Position numbers and translations under genes: made by a program. 55,395 nucleotides of DNA, taken from NCBI RefSeq assembly GCF_014207435.1, contig NZ_JACHGH010000017.1, positions 1-55,395 on the forward strand. The letters run 5' to 3'. The stretch comes from Salirhabdus euzebyi (GTDB lineage: Bacteria > Bacillota > Bacilli > Bacillales > Alkalibacillaceae). Positions 46,908 to 55,395 of this stretch are shown one piece after another; positions within the stretch are counted from its first letter, which is position 1; the number at the start of each line of letters is the position of its first letter. Below the pieces are notes generated by a model, which had not been told where the DNA came from, did not search any database, and saw only the letters and a list, made by a program, of their open reading frames with translations.

Positions 46908-47257
46908 GTTGCAAACCTCCTTAGGGTTTTGGTGTTTTTACACTTAAATAGTAATATAAAAAGAAGAGTGTCAGATTATGAACTCATGAATTTTATGTGA
47001 CATGTATATACAAATAGGAGAGGAAGTTTTTTACTGTGATTACATTTCCATTTCGCGAAATAGGAATGAATTATGGTATGATATTGTTCGTTACATAAGA
47101 GTAGATTTCATAGGCTAAACGTGATATTTGTTATAGTTGTAGGGAATACAAATATAAGGAAGTTAAATACGACAACTATATTGGACAGCCTTTATTTTAG
47201 GTGTTTCTAATTCAATGTAGGTATAAAGATAGATGTGACGATGAAGGGATGGATAAA
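46908..47257. other. Divergent control region of adhP and hslO
   Basis: About 350 AT-rich bases. I looked for Rex-like (TTGTGA-N6-TCACAA) and cre-like sites and found none that fit. A TATGAT near 47076 could be an hslO -10, without a clear -35. No gene seen, and in particular no coaX remnant. Confidence 0.4.
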
Positions 47258-48130
47258 ATGAAAGATTATTTAATAAGAGGTACAGCATTTGACGGAACTG
47301 TCCGTGGATTTGCAGTTCAATCTACGGAAACGGTAAATGAGGCTTGTAAAAGACAAGATACTTGGGCAACTGCATCTGCTGCTTTAGGAAGAACAGTTAC
47401 AATTTCAGCAATGATGGGTGCGATGTTAAAAGGTGATGATAAATTAACGGTAAAGGTAGAAGGTAATGGGCCGATAGGTGCAATCGTTGCGGATAGTAAT
47501 GCCAAAGGTGAAGTGAGAGGATACGTTAAAAATCCCCATGTAGACTTTGATTTAAATGATAAAGGGAAGTTGGATGTTAGGCGTGCTGTTGGAACGGAAG
47601 GGTTTATAAGTGTTGTGAAAGACCTTGGCTTAAGAGAACCCTTTACTGGACAAGTCCCGATTATTTCAGGGGAAATTAGTGAAGACTTTACGTACTACTT
47701 TGTTAATTCAGAGCAGGTGCCTTCAGCAGTAGGAGCAGGGGTACTAGTAAATCCTGACTTATCAATACTTGCTGCAGGTGGATTCATCCTTCAAGTTATG
47801 CCAGGTGCAACGGATGAAACGGTATCTCTATTAGAGGAGCGTATTCAAAAAATACCTTCTATATCAAGTATGATTAGAGATGGGATGTCGCCGGAAGAAA
47901 TACTTGGCACTATTTTAGAGGGTGGAAACATGAAGGTTTTAGGAAAGTTACCAATTGTTTTTTCCTGCCAATGCTCAAGAGAAAGAATAGAGAATGCCAT
48001 TTCAGGTTTAGGAAACGAGGAAATTCAGAGTATGATTGACGAGGATGAAGGTGCTACCGCATCTTGTCACTTTTGTAATGAAACGTATACATTTAGTGCT
48101 GAAGACTTAGAGCAACTAAAAGGGAAATAG
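47258..48130 (+). CDS. hslO: Redox-regulated chaperone Hsp33
   Basis: A 290-residue holdase activated by oxidation. The N-terminal domain shows [29 protein letters not shown]-type sequence (split by position only), and the C-terminus has the redox zinc switch CQC and CHFC near residues 235-270. ATG 47258 gives MKDYLIRG, as in B. subtilis (MDYLV). AAGGGA is better spaced for it than for the ATG at 47249. Confidence 0.95.
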   Translation: MKDYLIRGTAFDGTVRGFAVQSTETVNEACKRQDTWATASAALGRTVTISAMMGAMLKGDDKLTVKVEGNGPIGAIVADSNAKGEVRGYVKNPHVDFDLNDKGKLDVRRAVGTEGFISVVKDLGLREPFTGQVPIISGEISEDFTYYFVNSEQVPSAVGAGVLVNPDLSILAAGGFILQVMPGATDETVSLLEERIQKIPSISSMIRDGMSPEEILGTILEGGNMKVLGKLPIVFSCQCSRERIENAISGLGNEEIQSMIDEDEGATASCHFCNETYTFSAEDLEQLKGK

Positions 48131-48147
48131 ATAAAGAGGTGGAGAAA

Positions 48148-49044
48148 TTGTCAAAAAGGCTTTTGTGGGGAATGATTACTTTATTACTTGTAACAAATAT
48201 TGCTTCCATTATTTTACTTACAAACAAATCCGACAGTTCTATCGGTGAACTAGATGGTGAAAAACTACCAAAAGAGGTTGCTGTTATTGGTGATAAAACG
48301 ATTACCGCTGAAATGTGGATGGAGCAACTACAGAAAGAGCAAGGGAAAGACTTTTTAAAAAACCTAATTAATCACGAAGTAGTCTTTCAATTAGCTGATC
48401 AGCATAACATAACAGTAGGAGAGAAGTGGATGGAAAGAGAGCTTTCCATTATGGAGACAACAGCTGGTGTAATGAGTGCAGAAGAAAGACAAGCAAACAG
48501 AGATAAATGGAAAAAGACGTTGCAATATCAAATCTTTCTTGATGAGTTACTAACAAGAGACGTCGTACTTGATGAGTCAGAAATGCAAAAACAATTTAAT
48601 GAAGACACGGAACAATATAATTTTGCAAAGTCCTATCAACTTTCTCACATTGTCGTCTCGGATGCGGCAACAGCTGATAAAGTAGTAAACGAACTAGAAG
48701 GTGGGGCATCTTTTTCTATTTTGGCGAGGGAATACTCCATTGACCACTACACAAAGGCGCAAGGTGGTTATCTAGGGTATTTTTCTGAGGATAACTCATA
48801 CCTACAAAATGTTTACTTTGATATGGCGAAGGAGTTAGAGCCGGGCACATACAGCATTCCTTTCCAGACCGGGGATGGAACAGTAATCTTATACCTTCAT
48901 CATATATTGCCAGAATTATCGCTTCAGTATGAGGATGTAAAAAATCATTTAAAAAGGGAAGCTGCAAAGGATTATATTACTTATGAACAATCCCCTGAAT
49001 TATTATGGGATGAAATTGGGGTAGAGTGGATTTACGATAAGTAA
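48148..49044 (+). CDS. yacD: Parvulin-type peptidyl-prolyl isomerase (YacD)
   Basis: A 298-residue protein with an N-terminal membrane anchor (about 4-25), a SurA-like helical region, and a PpiC rotamase domain (about 155-245, YQLSHIVVSDAATADKVV ... GGYLGYFSED). No lipobox is visible, unlike PrsA. It probably assists folding outside the membrane. TTG 48148 follows GAGGTGG with six bases between. An in-frame GTG at 48139 overlaps that ribosome site. Confidence 0.88.
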   Translation: MSKRLLWGMITLLLVTNIASIILLTNKSDSSIGELDGEKLPKEVAVIGDKTITAEMWMEQLQKEQGKDFLKNLINHEVVFQLADQHNITVGEKWMERELSIMETTAGVMSAEERQANRDKWKKTLQYQIFLDELLTRDVVLDESEMQKQFNEDTEQYNFAKSYQLSHIVVSDAATADKVVNELEGGASFSILAREYSIDHYTKAQGGYLGYFSEDNSYLQNVYFDMAKELEPGTYSIPFQTGDGTVILYLHHILPELSLQYEDVKNHLKREAAKDYITYEQSPELLWDEIGVEWIYDK

Positions 49045-49083
49045 AAATCTAAAGAAAAAAATATATCCAATAGTGTGAAATGT

Positions 49084-49112
49084 TTGACAAATAGAATAAA
49101 CTTTCATAAAGT
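49084..49112 (+). promoter_or_regulatory. Possible promoter of cysK
   Basis: TTGACA (49084-49089), 17 nt, TAAAGT (49107-49112). The -10 is poor. CymR control would be expected by analogy with B. subtilis, but I cannot assign a CymR site. Confidence 0.35.
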
Positions 49113-49174
49113 AATATTAAAGTTTATAAAACCAATACAATTACTCGGATATAAAATGAAGGGGTGTTGAAAAA

Positions 49175-50098
49175 ATGACAGTTTTTAATAATATTGTTGA
49201 CGCAATTGGAAACACACCAATTGTAAAACTAAACAATTCAGCAGATGAAAACAGTGCTGATATTTATCTGAAACTTGAGTATATGAACCCGGGAAGTTCT
49301 GTGAAAGACCGTATTGCAAAAGCAATGGTAGAAGATGCCGAAGAAAAAGGCCTAATCAAACCAGGTGACACAATTGTTGAACCAACTAGTGGGAATACAG
49401 GAATCGGGCTTGCAATGGTTGCAGCTGCTAAAGGGTATAAAGCACTATTAGTTATGCCAGATACAATGAGCCAAGAGCGCAGAAACCTTCTTCGTGCTTA
49501 TGGCGCTGAGTTGGTCCTTACTCCAGGGGCAGACGGGATGAAAGGTGCCATCAGCAAGGCGGAAGAGTTACAAAAGGAAAACGGATATTTTATGCCTCAA
49601 CAATTTAATAATGAAGCAAATCCAATTGTACATGAAAAAACTACTGGTCCAGAAATTGTGAAGCAAATGGGTGATCAACTAGATGCCTTTATTTCAGGTA
49701 TTGGTACTGGCGGAACAATTACTGGTGCAGGAAAGGTACTAAAAAACCATTACGATAACATAACTATTTATGCTGTTGAGCCTGAGAACTCTCCAGTTCT
49801 ATCGGGTGGAAAACCAGGACCTCATAAAATTCAAGGTATTGGGGCAGGGTTTGTGCCATCTATCTTAAATACAGAAGTTTATGATGAAGTTATTACCGTA
49901 TCAAATGAAAATGCGTTTGAGACGGCTAGAGAAGTTGCAAAATCGGAGGGTGTTCTTGGAGGAATTTCATCGGGTGCGGCAATTTATGCGGCTAGGCAGG
50001 TAGCGAAGAAGCTTGGAAAAGGTAAAAAAGTACTTGCTATTATTCCGAGTAACGGTGAACGTTATCTAACAACTGCTCTTTATAATTTTGAAGATTAA
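49175..50098 (+). CDS. cysK: Cysteine synthase (O-acetylserine thiol-lyase)
   Basis: A 307-residue PLP enzyme that makes cysteine from O-acetylserine and sulfide. The PLP lysine lies in [13 protein letters not shown]. The substrate loop [12 protein letters not shown] and phosphate-binding GTGGTITG are clear. In B. subtilis CysK with CymR also senses sulfur status. AAGGGGTG precedes the ATG. The pab genes that follow it in B. subtilis are missing. Confidence 0.97.
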   Translation: MTVFNNIVDAIGNTPIVKLNNSADENSADIYLKLEYMNPGSSVKDRIAKAMVEDAEEKGLIKPGDTIVEPTSGNTGIGLAMVAAAKGYKALLVMPDTMSQERRNLLRAYGAELVLTPGADGMKGAISKAEELQKENGYFMPQQFNNEANPIVHEKTTGPEIVKQMGDQLDAFISGIGTGGTITGAGKVLKNHYDNITIYAVEPENSPVLSGGKPGPHKIQGIGAGFVPSILNTEVYDEVITVSNENAFETAREVAKSEGVLGGISSGAAIYAARQVAKKLGKGKKVLAIIPSNGERYLTTALYNFED

Positions 50099-50124
50099 TC
50101 TAGATTTCAAAGGCTAAACATAGA

Positions 50125-50193
50125 AGGGTTGGACCTATAACAGTTTAAATATAAAGCAAAATGCTTTATATTTGTTACTGAGGGTCCAGCCCT
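50125..50193 (+). terminator. Long composite hairpin between cysK and folP
   Basis: A 69-nt structure: AGGGTTGGACC (50125-50135) pairs with GGTCCAGCCCT (50183-50193, one G-T pair), CAGT with ACTG inside, and AAATATAAAGCA (50147-50158) with TGCTTTATATTT (50162-50173) at the tip. The T tract after it (TTATTATTT) is weak. A terminator is the simplest reading. Confidence 0.65.
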
Positions 50194-50235
50194 TTATTAT
50201 TTGGCGGATTATTAAGAATGAGAAGAGGATTCAAT

Positions 50236-51063
50236 ATGGCTGAGTTTATCAATATGGGAAAATATAGATATGATTTAAGCAAACATACATTAATTATGGG
50301 GATTTTAAATGTGACACCAGACTCCTTTTCGGATGGCGGTAAGTTTAATGAACTCGATCATGCTCTCATCCGCGCAACTAGAATGCAAGAGCAAGGTGCT
50401 CATATTATTGATGTAGGTGGAGAGTCAACAAGGCCTGGCCATGAGCCTGTAACAGCTGAGGAAGAATTGGCCCGTGTTGTTCCAATTATTCGTGCGCTAC
50501 AAGGGGAATTAAATGTACCTATATCAGTTGATACGTATAAAGCAGAGGTTGCGGAACAGGCTGTTAATGCTGGTGCTTCTTTAATTAATGATGTATGGGG
50601 TGCGAAAAAGGATCCTCAGATTGCTGACGTTGCTGCTCAACATAATGTTCCTCTTATCCTTATGCATAATAGGGACAATAAAGATTATCATGATTTAATT
50701 ACGGATATGAAAAAGGATTTAGAGTCGAGTATAGAAATAGCAATAAAGGCAGGCGTAAAAAGCGAAAATATCATTCTAGACCCAGGCATAGGCTTTGCTA
50801 AAAGTATGGAAGATAACTTAGTTGTTATGCGCCATTTAGATGAATTAACTTCTTTGGGTTTTCCTATCTTACTTGGGACGTCACGTAAGTCATTTATTGA
50901 ATACGTATTGAATCTGCCAGTAAACGAAAGAATGGAAGGAACTGGTGCGACTGTATGCCTGGGTATTGAACGGGGTGCAAATATAGTCAGAGTACATGAT
51001 GTAAAAGAAATGGCACGGATGGCGAAGATGATGGATGCCATGCTCGGCAAAGGAGTGAGATAA
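50236..51063 (+). CDS. folP: Dihydropteroate synthase
   Basis: A 275-residue folate enzyme (sul), the sulfonamide target, condensing pABA with dihydropterin pyrophosphate. It shows LIMGILNVTPDSFSDGG, DVGGESTRPGHEPV, NDVWGAK and LGTSRKSFIEYVL. ATG 50236 is 7 bases after AGAGG. An in-frame ATG at 50218 lacks a ribosome site. The stop overlaps the folB ATG by one base. Confidence 0.96.
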   Translation: MAEFINMGKYRYDLSKHTLIMGILNVTPDSFSDGGKFNELDHALIRATRMQEQGAHIIDVGGESTRPGHEPVTAEEELARVVPIIRALQGELNVPISVDTYKAEVAEQAVNAGASLINDVWGAKKDPQIADVAAQHNVPLILMHNRDNKDYHDLITDMKKDLESSIEIAIKAGVKSENIILDPGIGFAKSMEDNLVVMRHLDELTSLGFPILLGTSRKSFIEYVLNLPVNERMEGTGATVCLGIERGANIVRVHDVKEMARMAKMMDAMLGKGVR

Positions 51064-51431
51064 TGGACAAAATACATATAAACGAAATGAGTTTTTATGG
51101 ATATCACGGATTATTTCCGGAAGAAAACAAATTGGGACAACGCTTTATTGTCGATGTTACTCTCTATTTAAATCTACAAAAAGCAGGAACATCTGATGAC
51201 ATGAACGATAGCGTTAATTATGGTGATGTTTATGAATTAACGAAAGAAATTGTGGAAGGCAAGGCAAAAAAACTGATTGAAGCAGTCGGGGAAAAAGTCG
51301 CCCAAGCATTATTAAATCGATTTTCTATATTAGAGGCAGTAAAAGTAAAAGTAACAAAACCAGGTGCGCCGATTCCTGGTTACTACAAAGATGTAGCAAT
51401 AGATATTTTCCGGGAGAAGAAAGATGAATAA
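51063..51431 (+). CDS. folB: Dihydroneopterin aldolase
   Basis: A 122-residue folate enzyme. MDKIHINEMSFYGYHGLFPEENKLGQ with the catalytic Tyr/Glu region, NYGDVYELTKEIVEG and a conserved Lys near VKVTKPGAPIPG. It converts dihydroneopterin to hydroxymethyl-dihydropterin, which FolK then activates. It overlaps folP by 1 base and folK by 8 bases. Confidence 0.96.
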   Translation: MDKIHINEMSFYGYHGLFPEENKLGQRFIVDVTLYLNLQKAGTSDDMNDSVNYGDVYELTKEIVEGKAKKLIEAVGEKVAQALLNRFSILEAVKVKVTKPGAPIPGYYKDVAIDIFREKKDE

Positions 51432-51924
51432 AGCTTATATCGCTTTAGGATCAAACATAGAGCCTAGAGAACAATATTTGGGTGATGCGATAAAAAAATT
51501 AAATGAACACCATTTAATTAACGTAACAGAAAAATCAAGTATTTATGAAACTGAGCCAGTAGGCTATGAAGATCAACAATCTTTTTTAAACATGGTTGTT
51601 CAATTAGAAACGAGTTTAGAACCTTTTGAGCTACTATATTATTGTCAACAAATAGAAAGCAATTTAGGTAGGAAGCGAGTTGTGAGGTGGGGACCGAGAA
51701 CGGTAGACCTTGACATAATAGTGTATAATCAAGAGAATATTGACACAGAGAAACTCAAAATTCCGCATCCTAGAATGTTAGAGCGGGCTTTTGTTCTTGT
51801 TCCTCTTGAAGAATTGGCTAGCAGCTTGAAAGTGAATGGATTACCCGTTCACATTCATTTAAGTAGATTGAACAATAAAGATCGCAAAGGGGTAACAAAA
51901 TGGAATCAGCTAACTGGGGAGTGA
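51424..51924 (+). CDS. folK: Hydroxymethyl-dihydropterin pyrophosphokinase
   Basis: A 166-residue HPPK. Typical YIALGSNIEPREQYL start, YETEPVGYEDQQSFLNMV and the Mg-binding GPRTVDLDIIVY. It supplies the pyrophosphate substrate of FolP. Its 3' end overlaps the yazB start by 25 bases. Confidence 0.96.
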   Translation: MNKAYIALGSNIEPREQYLGDAIKKLNEHHLINVTEKSSIYETEPVGYEDQQSFLNMVVQLETSLEPFELLYYCQQIESNLGRKRVVRWGPRTVDLDIIVYNQENIDTEKLKIPHPRMLERAFVLVPLEELASSLKVNGLPVHIHLSRLNNKDRKGVTKWNQLTGE

Positions 51925-52106
51925 GAATCCGCGCATTCCGAAAATTAAAAGGGTATACACAAGTTGAATTTGCAAAGTCCATTGGTTATTCTGTATCAGT
52001 GTTAGGAGAAGTAGAGAGAGGTGCTCGGAAACCAGATAAAACATTTTTATCTAGAGTTTCTACGGTGCTTGATATATCATTAGATGAGTTATCGCCACCC
52101 AAGTAA
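51900..52106 (+). CDS. yazB: XRE family DNA-binding protein YazB
   Basis: A 68-residue helix-turn-helix protein ([20 protein letters not shown], then [14 protein letters not shown]). It is essentially a lone HTH domain and may regulate its own folate-dusB neighbourhood (inference). AAAGGGG precedes the ATG at 51900. Its position between folK and dusB matches B. subtilis. Confidence 0.88.
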   Translation: MESANWGVRIRAFRKLKGYTQVEFAKSIGYSVSVLGEVERGARKPDKTFLSRVSTVLDISLDELSPPK

Positions 52107-52125
52107 AATCACAGGAGGTACAACT

Positions 52126-53115
52126 ATGTTTAAAATAGGTAACATCGAAATCCCAAACCGTGTTGTACTTGCTCCGATGGCAGGTGTTTGCAACTCGGCC
52201 TTTCGACTTACCGTTAAAGAATTCGGTGCAGGATTAGTTTGTGCTGAAATGGTCAGTGATAAAGGGATTGTAAGTAAAAACGAAAGAACATTGAACATGT
52301 TATATATAGATGAAGAAGAAAAACCAATGAGCCTACAAATATTTGGTGGAGAGAAAGAAACCTTAATAGAAGCAGCTCGGTTTGTAGATAAAAATACGAA
52401 TGCCGATATTATTGATATTAATATGGGTTGCCCGGTACCAAAAATCACAAAATGTGATGCTGGATCCAAATGGCTTTTAGATCCAAATAAAATACACGAA
52501 ATGGTATCTGCTGTTGTTCATGCAGTTGATAAACCGGTAACCGTTAAAATGCGAACAGGCTGGGACGAGCACCATATATATGCGGTTGAAAACGCGAAGG
52601 CGATTGAGGCGGCTGGGGCAAAAGCACTTGCGATTCATGGGCGTACAAGAGCTCAAATGTACGAAGGAGTCGCTGATTGGGAAATTGTAAAACGAGTAAA
52701 AGAGGCAATCAAAATACCTGTCATAGGTAATGGTGACATAGAAACGCCACAAGATGCAAAGCGTCGTCTTGAAGAAACCGGTGTAGATGCAGTTATGATT
52801 GGGCGAGCTGCCCTAGGAAATCCTTGGATCATCTATCGTACAGTTAAATACTTGGAATCAGGGATATTAATTGATGAGCCAGGTCCAAAAGAAAAAATTG
52901 AAGTGTGTAAACTTCATATGGAACGCTTAATTAAATTAAAAGGTGAATATACAGCTATTATGGAAATGCGTAAGCATGCAGCATGGTACTTGAAAGGCAT
53001 AAAGGGTAATGGTAAAGTAAGAAAACGTATAAATGAGTGTGAAACAAAAGAAAGTTTACTTATGATCTTAGAAGACTATACTAATGAATTAGAAGCATTG
53101 GTTAAAGTTTCGTAA
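52126..53115 (+). CDS. dusB: tRNA-dihydrouridine synthase DusB
   Basis: A 329-residue FMN enzyme (YacF) reducing uridines in the tRNA D-loop. [15 protein letters not shown] start, the catalytic Cys in [20 protein letters not shown] and [14 protein letters not shown] 52126 follows AGGAGGT and gives [11 protein letters not shown]. An upstream ATG at 52084 lies within yazB. Confidence 0.95.
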   Translation: MFKIGNIEIPNRVVLAPMAGVCNSAFRLTVKEFGAGLVCAEMVSDKGIVSKNERTLNMLYIDEEEKPMSLQIFGGEKETLIEAARFVDKNTNADIIDINMGCPVPKITKCDAGSKWLLDPNKIHEMVSAVVHAVDKPVTVKMRTGWDEHHIYAVENAKAIEAAGAKALAIHGRTRAQMYEGVADWEIVKRVKEAIKIPVIGNGDIETPQDAKRRLEETGVDAVMIGRAALGNPWIIYRTVKYLESGILIDEPGPKEKIEVCKLHMERLIKLKGEYTAIMEMRKHAAWYLKGIKGNGKVRKRINECETKESLLMILEDYTNELEALVKVS

Positions 53116-53163
53116 TATCTGGCACCTATATTAACGGCCTAATTTTTTTATATTTGAAGTCGT

Positions 53164-53195
53164 ACTGCCAGTTAATAGCTGGCAGTTTCTTATTT
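53164..53195 (+). terminator. Terminator after dusB
   Basis: ACTGCCAG (53164-53171) pairs with CTGGCAGT (53179-53186) and runs into TTCTTATTT. It ends the folP-dusB run. 53196-53387 is AT-rich with no gene, T-box or clear promoter that I can assign. Confidence 0.8.
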
Positions 53196-53381
53196 CATTT
53201 TAGGTGTATAACGGAGTTTAAGTTATGAGAACTAAGTAATTAGGTAAATGCTTTTGGGCACTAATCAGGTTTTCTATATATTTAACTAGGTAGTAATAAC
53301 ACGGTCTTTCCATAAGGGGAGGACTTTACATACTAGGAGCAAGTGACAACTGTAGCGATATATAATGATGAAATGGAGTGA

Positions 53382-54869
<1,488 letters not shown>

Positions 54870-54875
54870 ATGATA

Positions 54876-54916
54876 GGAACAATAACGGCAACTTCGTTAT
54901 TGTTCCTTTTTATTTT
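54876..54916 (+). terminator. Terminator after lysS
   Basis: AGGAACAATAACG (54876-54888) pairs perfectly with CGTTATTGTTCCT (54896-54908), followed by TTTTA. Confidence 0.93.
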
Positions 54917-55170
54917 ATAAAAGGTAAGGAAGGTAGTTAATTTTATATGAAGCCTCAGCAATAGCTGTTTATTAACGAATAGCTTCTAAAGAAGATATAA
55001 AGGTATTTAAATGTTGGTAAGGGTAAGTGTGATGAGAATATAGGAAACAAATTTCAGAAAAAACTTACTTTATAAAAGTACTTGAAATAAGAATAGAATC
55101 ATGATAAATTATTAAACGTTGCTGATACGCGACAAAACAAACGAAGAAAAAAATCACCAAAAATTGGAAC

Positions 55171-55199
55171 TTGCAATAACGTGGTGATTCGTGTTACAT
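55171..55199 (+). promoter_or_regulatory. rRNA operon promoter P1
   Basis: TTGCAA (55171-55176), a 17-nt spacer and TTACAT (55194-55199). An inverted repeat AATCACC/GGTGATT (55152-55158, 55183-55189) brackets the -35. The stretch 54917-55150 is AT-rich with no gene seen. Confidence 0.5.
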
Positions 55200-55244
55200 T
55201 ATTAGTCGTCGCCAAAACGACGGAAAACGTTTTGAAAAAAGATG

Positions 55245-55273
55245 TTGACACAATATCAACAATTTGTTATATT
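55245..55273 (+). promoter_or_regulatory. rRNA operon promoter P2
   Basis: TTGACA (55245-55250), a 17-nt spacer and TATATT (55268-55273), typical of Bacillus rrn P2. Confidence 0.85.
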
Positions 55274-55279
55274 AATAAG

Positions 55280-55395
55280 GTCGCCATTTTGGGAGGCGCT
55301 AACTTTCGAACTTTGAAAACTGAACAAAATAACCAGTACGTCAATTCGCTATTTTTAAATAGCAAAGCAACAAAACGAGTTACAAGGATGTCAGC
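55280..55395 (+). other. Leader of the next rRNA operon
   Basis: The segment containing CTTTGAAAACTGAACAAAAT (near 55311-55330) is the usual leader before 16S rRNA in Bacillaceae. The 16S gene itself would start just beyond the window. Confidence 0.8.

Noticed and set aside
46908-47050. Rex or CcpA site at adhP
   Set aside because: TGTCACAT- and TGTAAAAACACC-like stretches do not match the Rex palindrome or the cre core.

Overview
This window is a low-GC, strongly co-directional stretch of a Bacillota chromosome from an endospore-forming member of the Bacillaceae. It holds a near-complete, collinear copy of the origin-proximal region that in Bacillus subtilis runs from csfB (gin) to lysS. 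It is bracketed by ribosomal operons: position 1 lies inside a 5S rRNA gene, and the last ~150 bases are the tandem promoters and leader of the next rRNA operon. Many sporulation genes are present (gin, abrB, yabG, sspF, spoVG, fin, spoVT, yabP, yabQ, spoIIE), so the organism is a spore former. I cannot name genus or species from the sequence alone.

Layout. (1) 1-7900: 5S end, gin, a PLP decarboxylase (yaaO), tmk, darA/yaaQ, yaaR, holB, ricT, yabA, trmN6, rsmI. (2) 7900-15750: abrB on the minus strand with a Spo0A-type control region, then metG, tatD, yabE, rnmV, rsmA, yabG. (3) 15750-23750: veg, sspF, ispE, purR, spoVG, glmU, prs, ctc, pth, fin. (4) 23750-33650: mfd, spoVT, a flippase-like gene (yabM), yabN, rqcP, yabP, yabQ, divIC, yabR. 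(5) 33650-37100: accessory block with a divergent MFS transporter / SgrR-like regulator pair, then two minus-strand tRNA genes (Met, Glu). (6) 37400-54900: spoIIE, yabS, yabT, tilS, hpt, ftsH, a minus-strand zinc alcohol dehydrogenase, hslO, yacD, cysK, folP, folB, folK, yazB, dusB, lysS.

Differences from the B. subtilis order, as I remember it: no GIY-YIG gene (yazA) between trmN6 and rsmI; no ridA/yabJ between purR and spoVG; no coaX between ftsH and hslO, where an alcohol dehydrogenase sits instead; and no pabB-pabA-pabC between cysK and folP, where a long hairpin sits instead. The MFS/SgrR-like pair is added between yabR and the tRNAs.

Regulation can be read from several promoter regions: tandem 0A boxes at abrB, a PurR-box pair at purR, a SigH promoter at spoVG, a SigB-like promoter at ctc, a SigF promoter at fin, and weaker SigK and SigG candidates at yabG and spoVT. 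The most unusual item is at fin, where a hairpin that would mask the ribosome binding site has its 5' half upstream of the predicted SigF start point. Only read-through transcripts from pth would then be masked. Non-coding repeats are a structured repeat in three copies (13005-13190, 28107-28280, 36796-36891) and a pair of inverted diverged repeats (16543-17044). I saw no phage, insertion sequence, CRISPR or defence island. The window is mostly core genome, and the novelty lies in regulatory DNA and in the MFS/SgrR-like pair.
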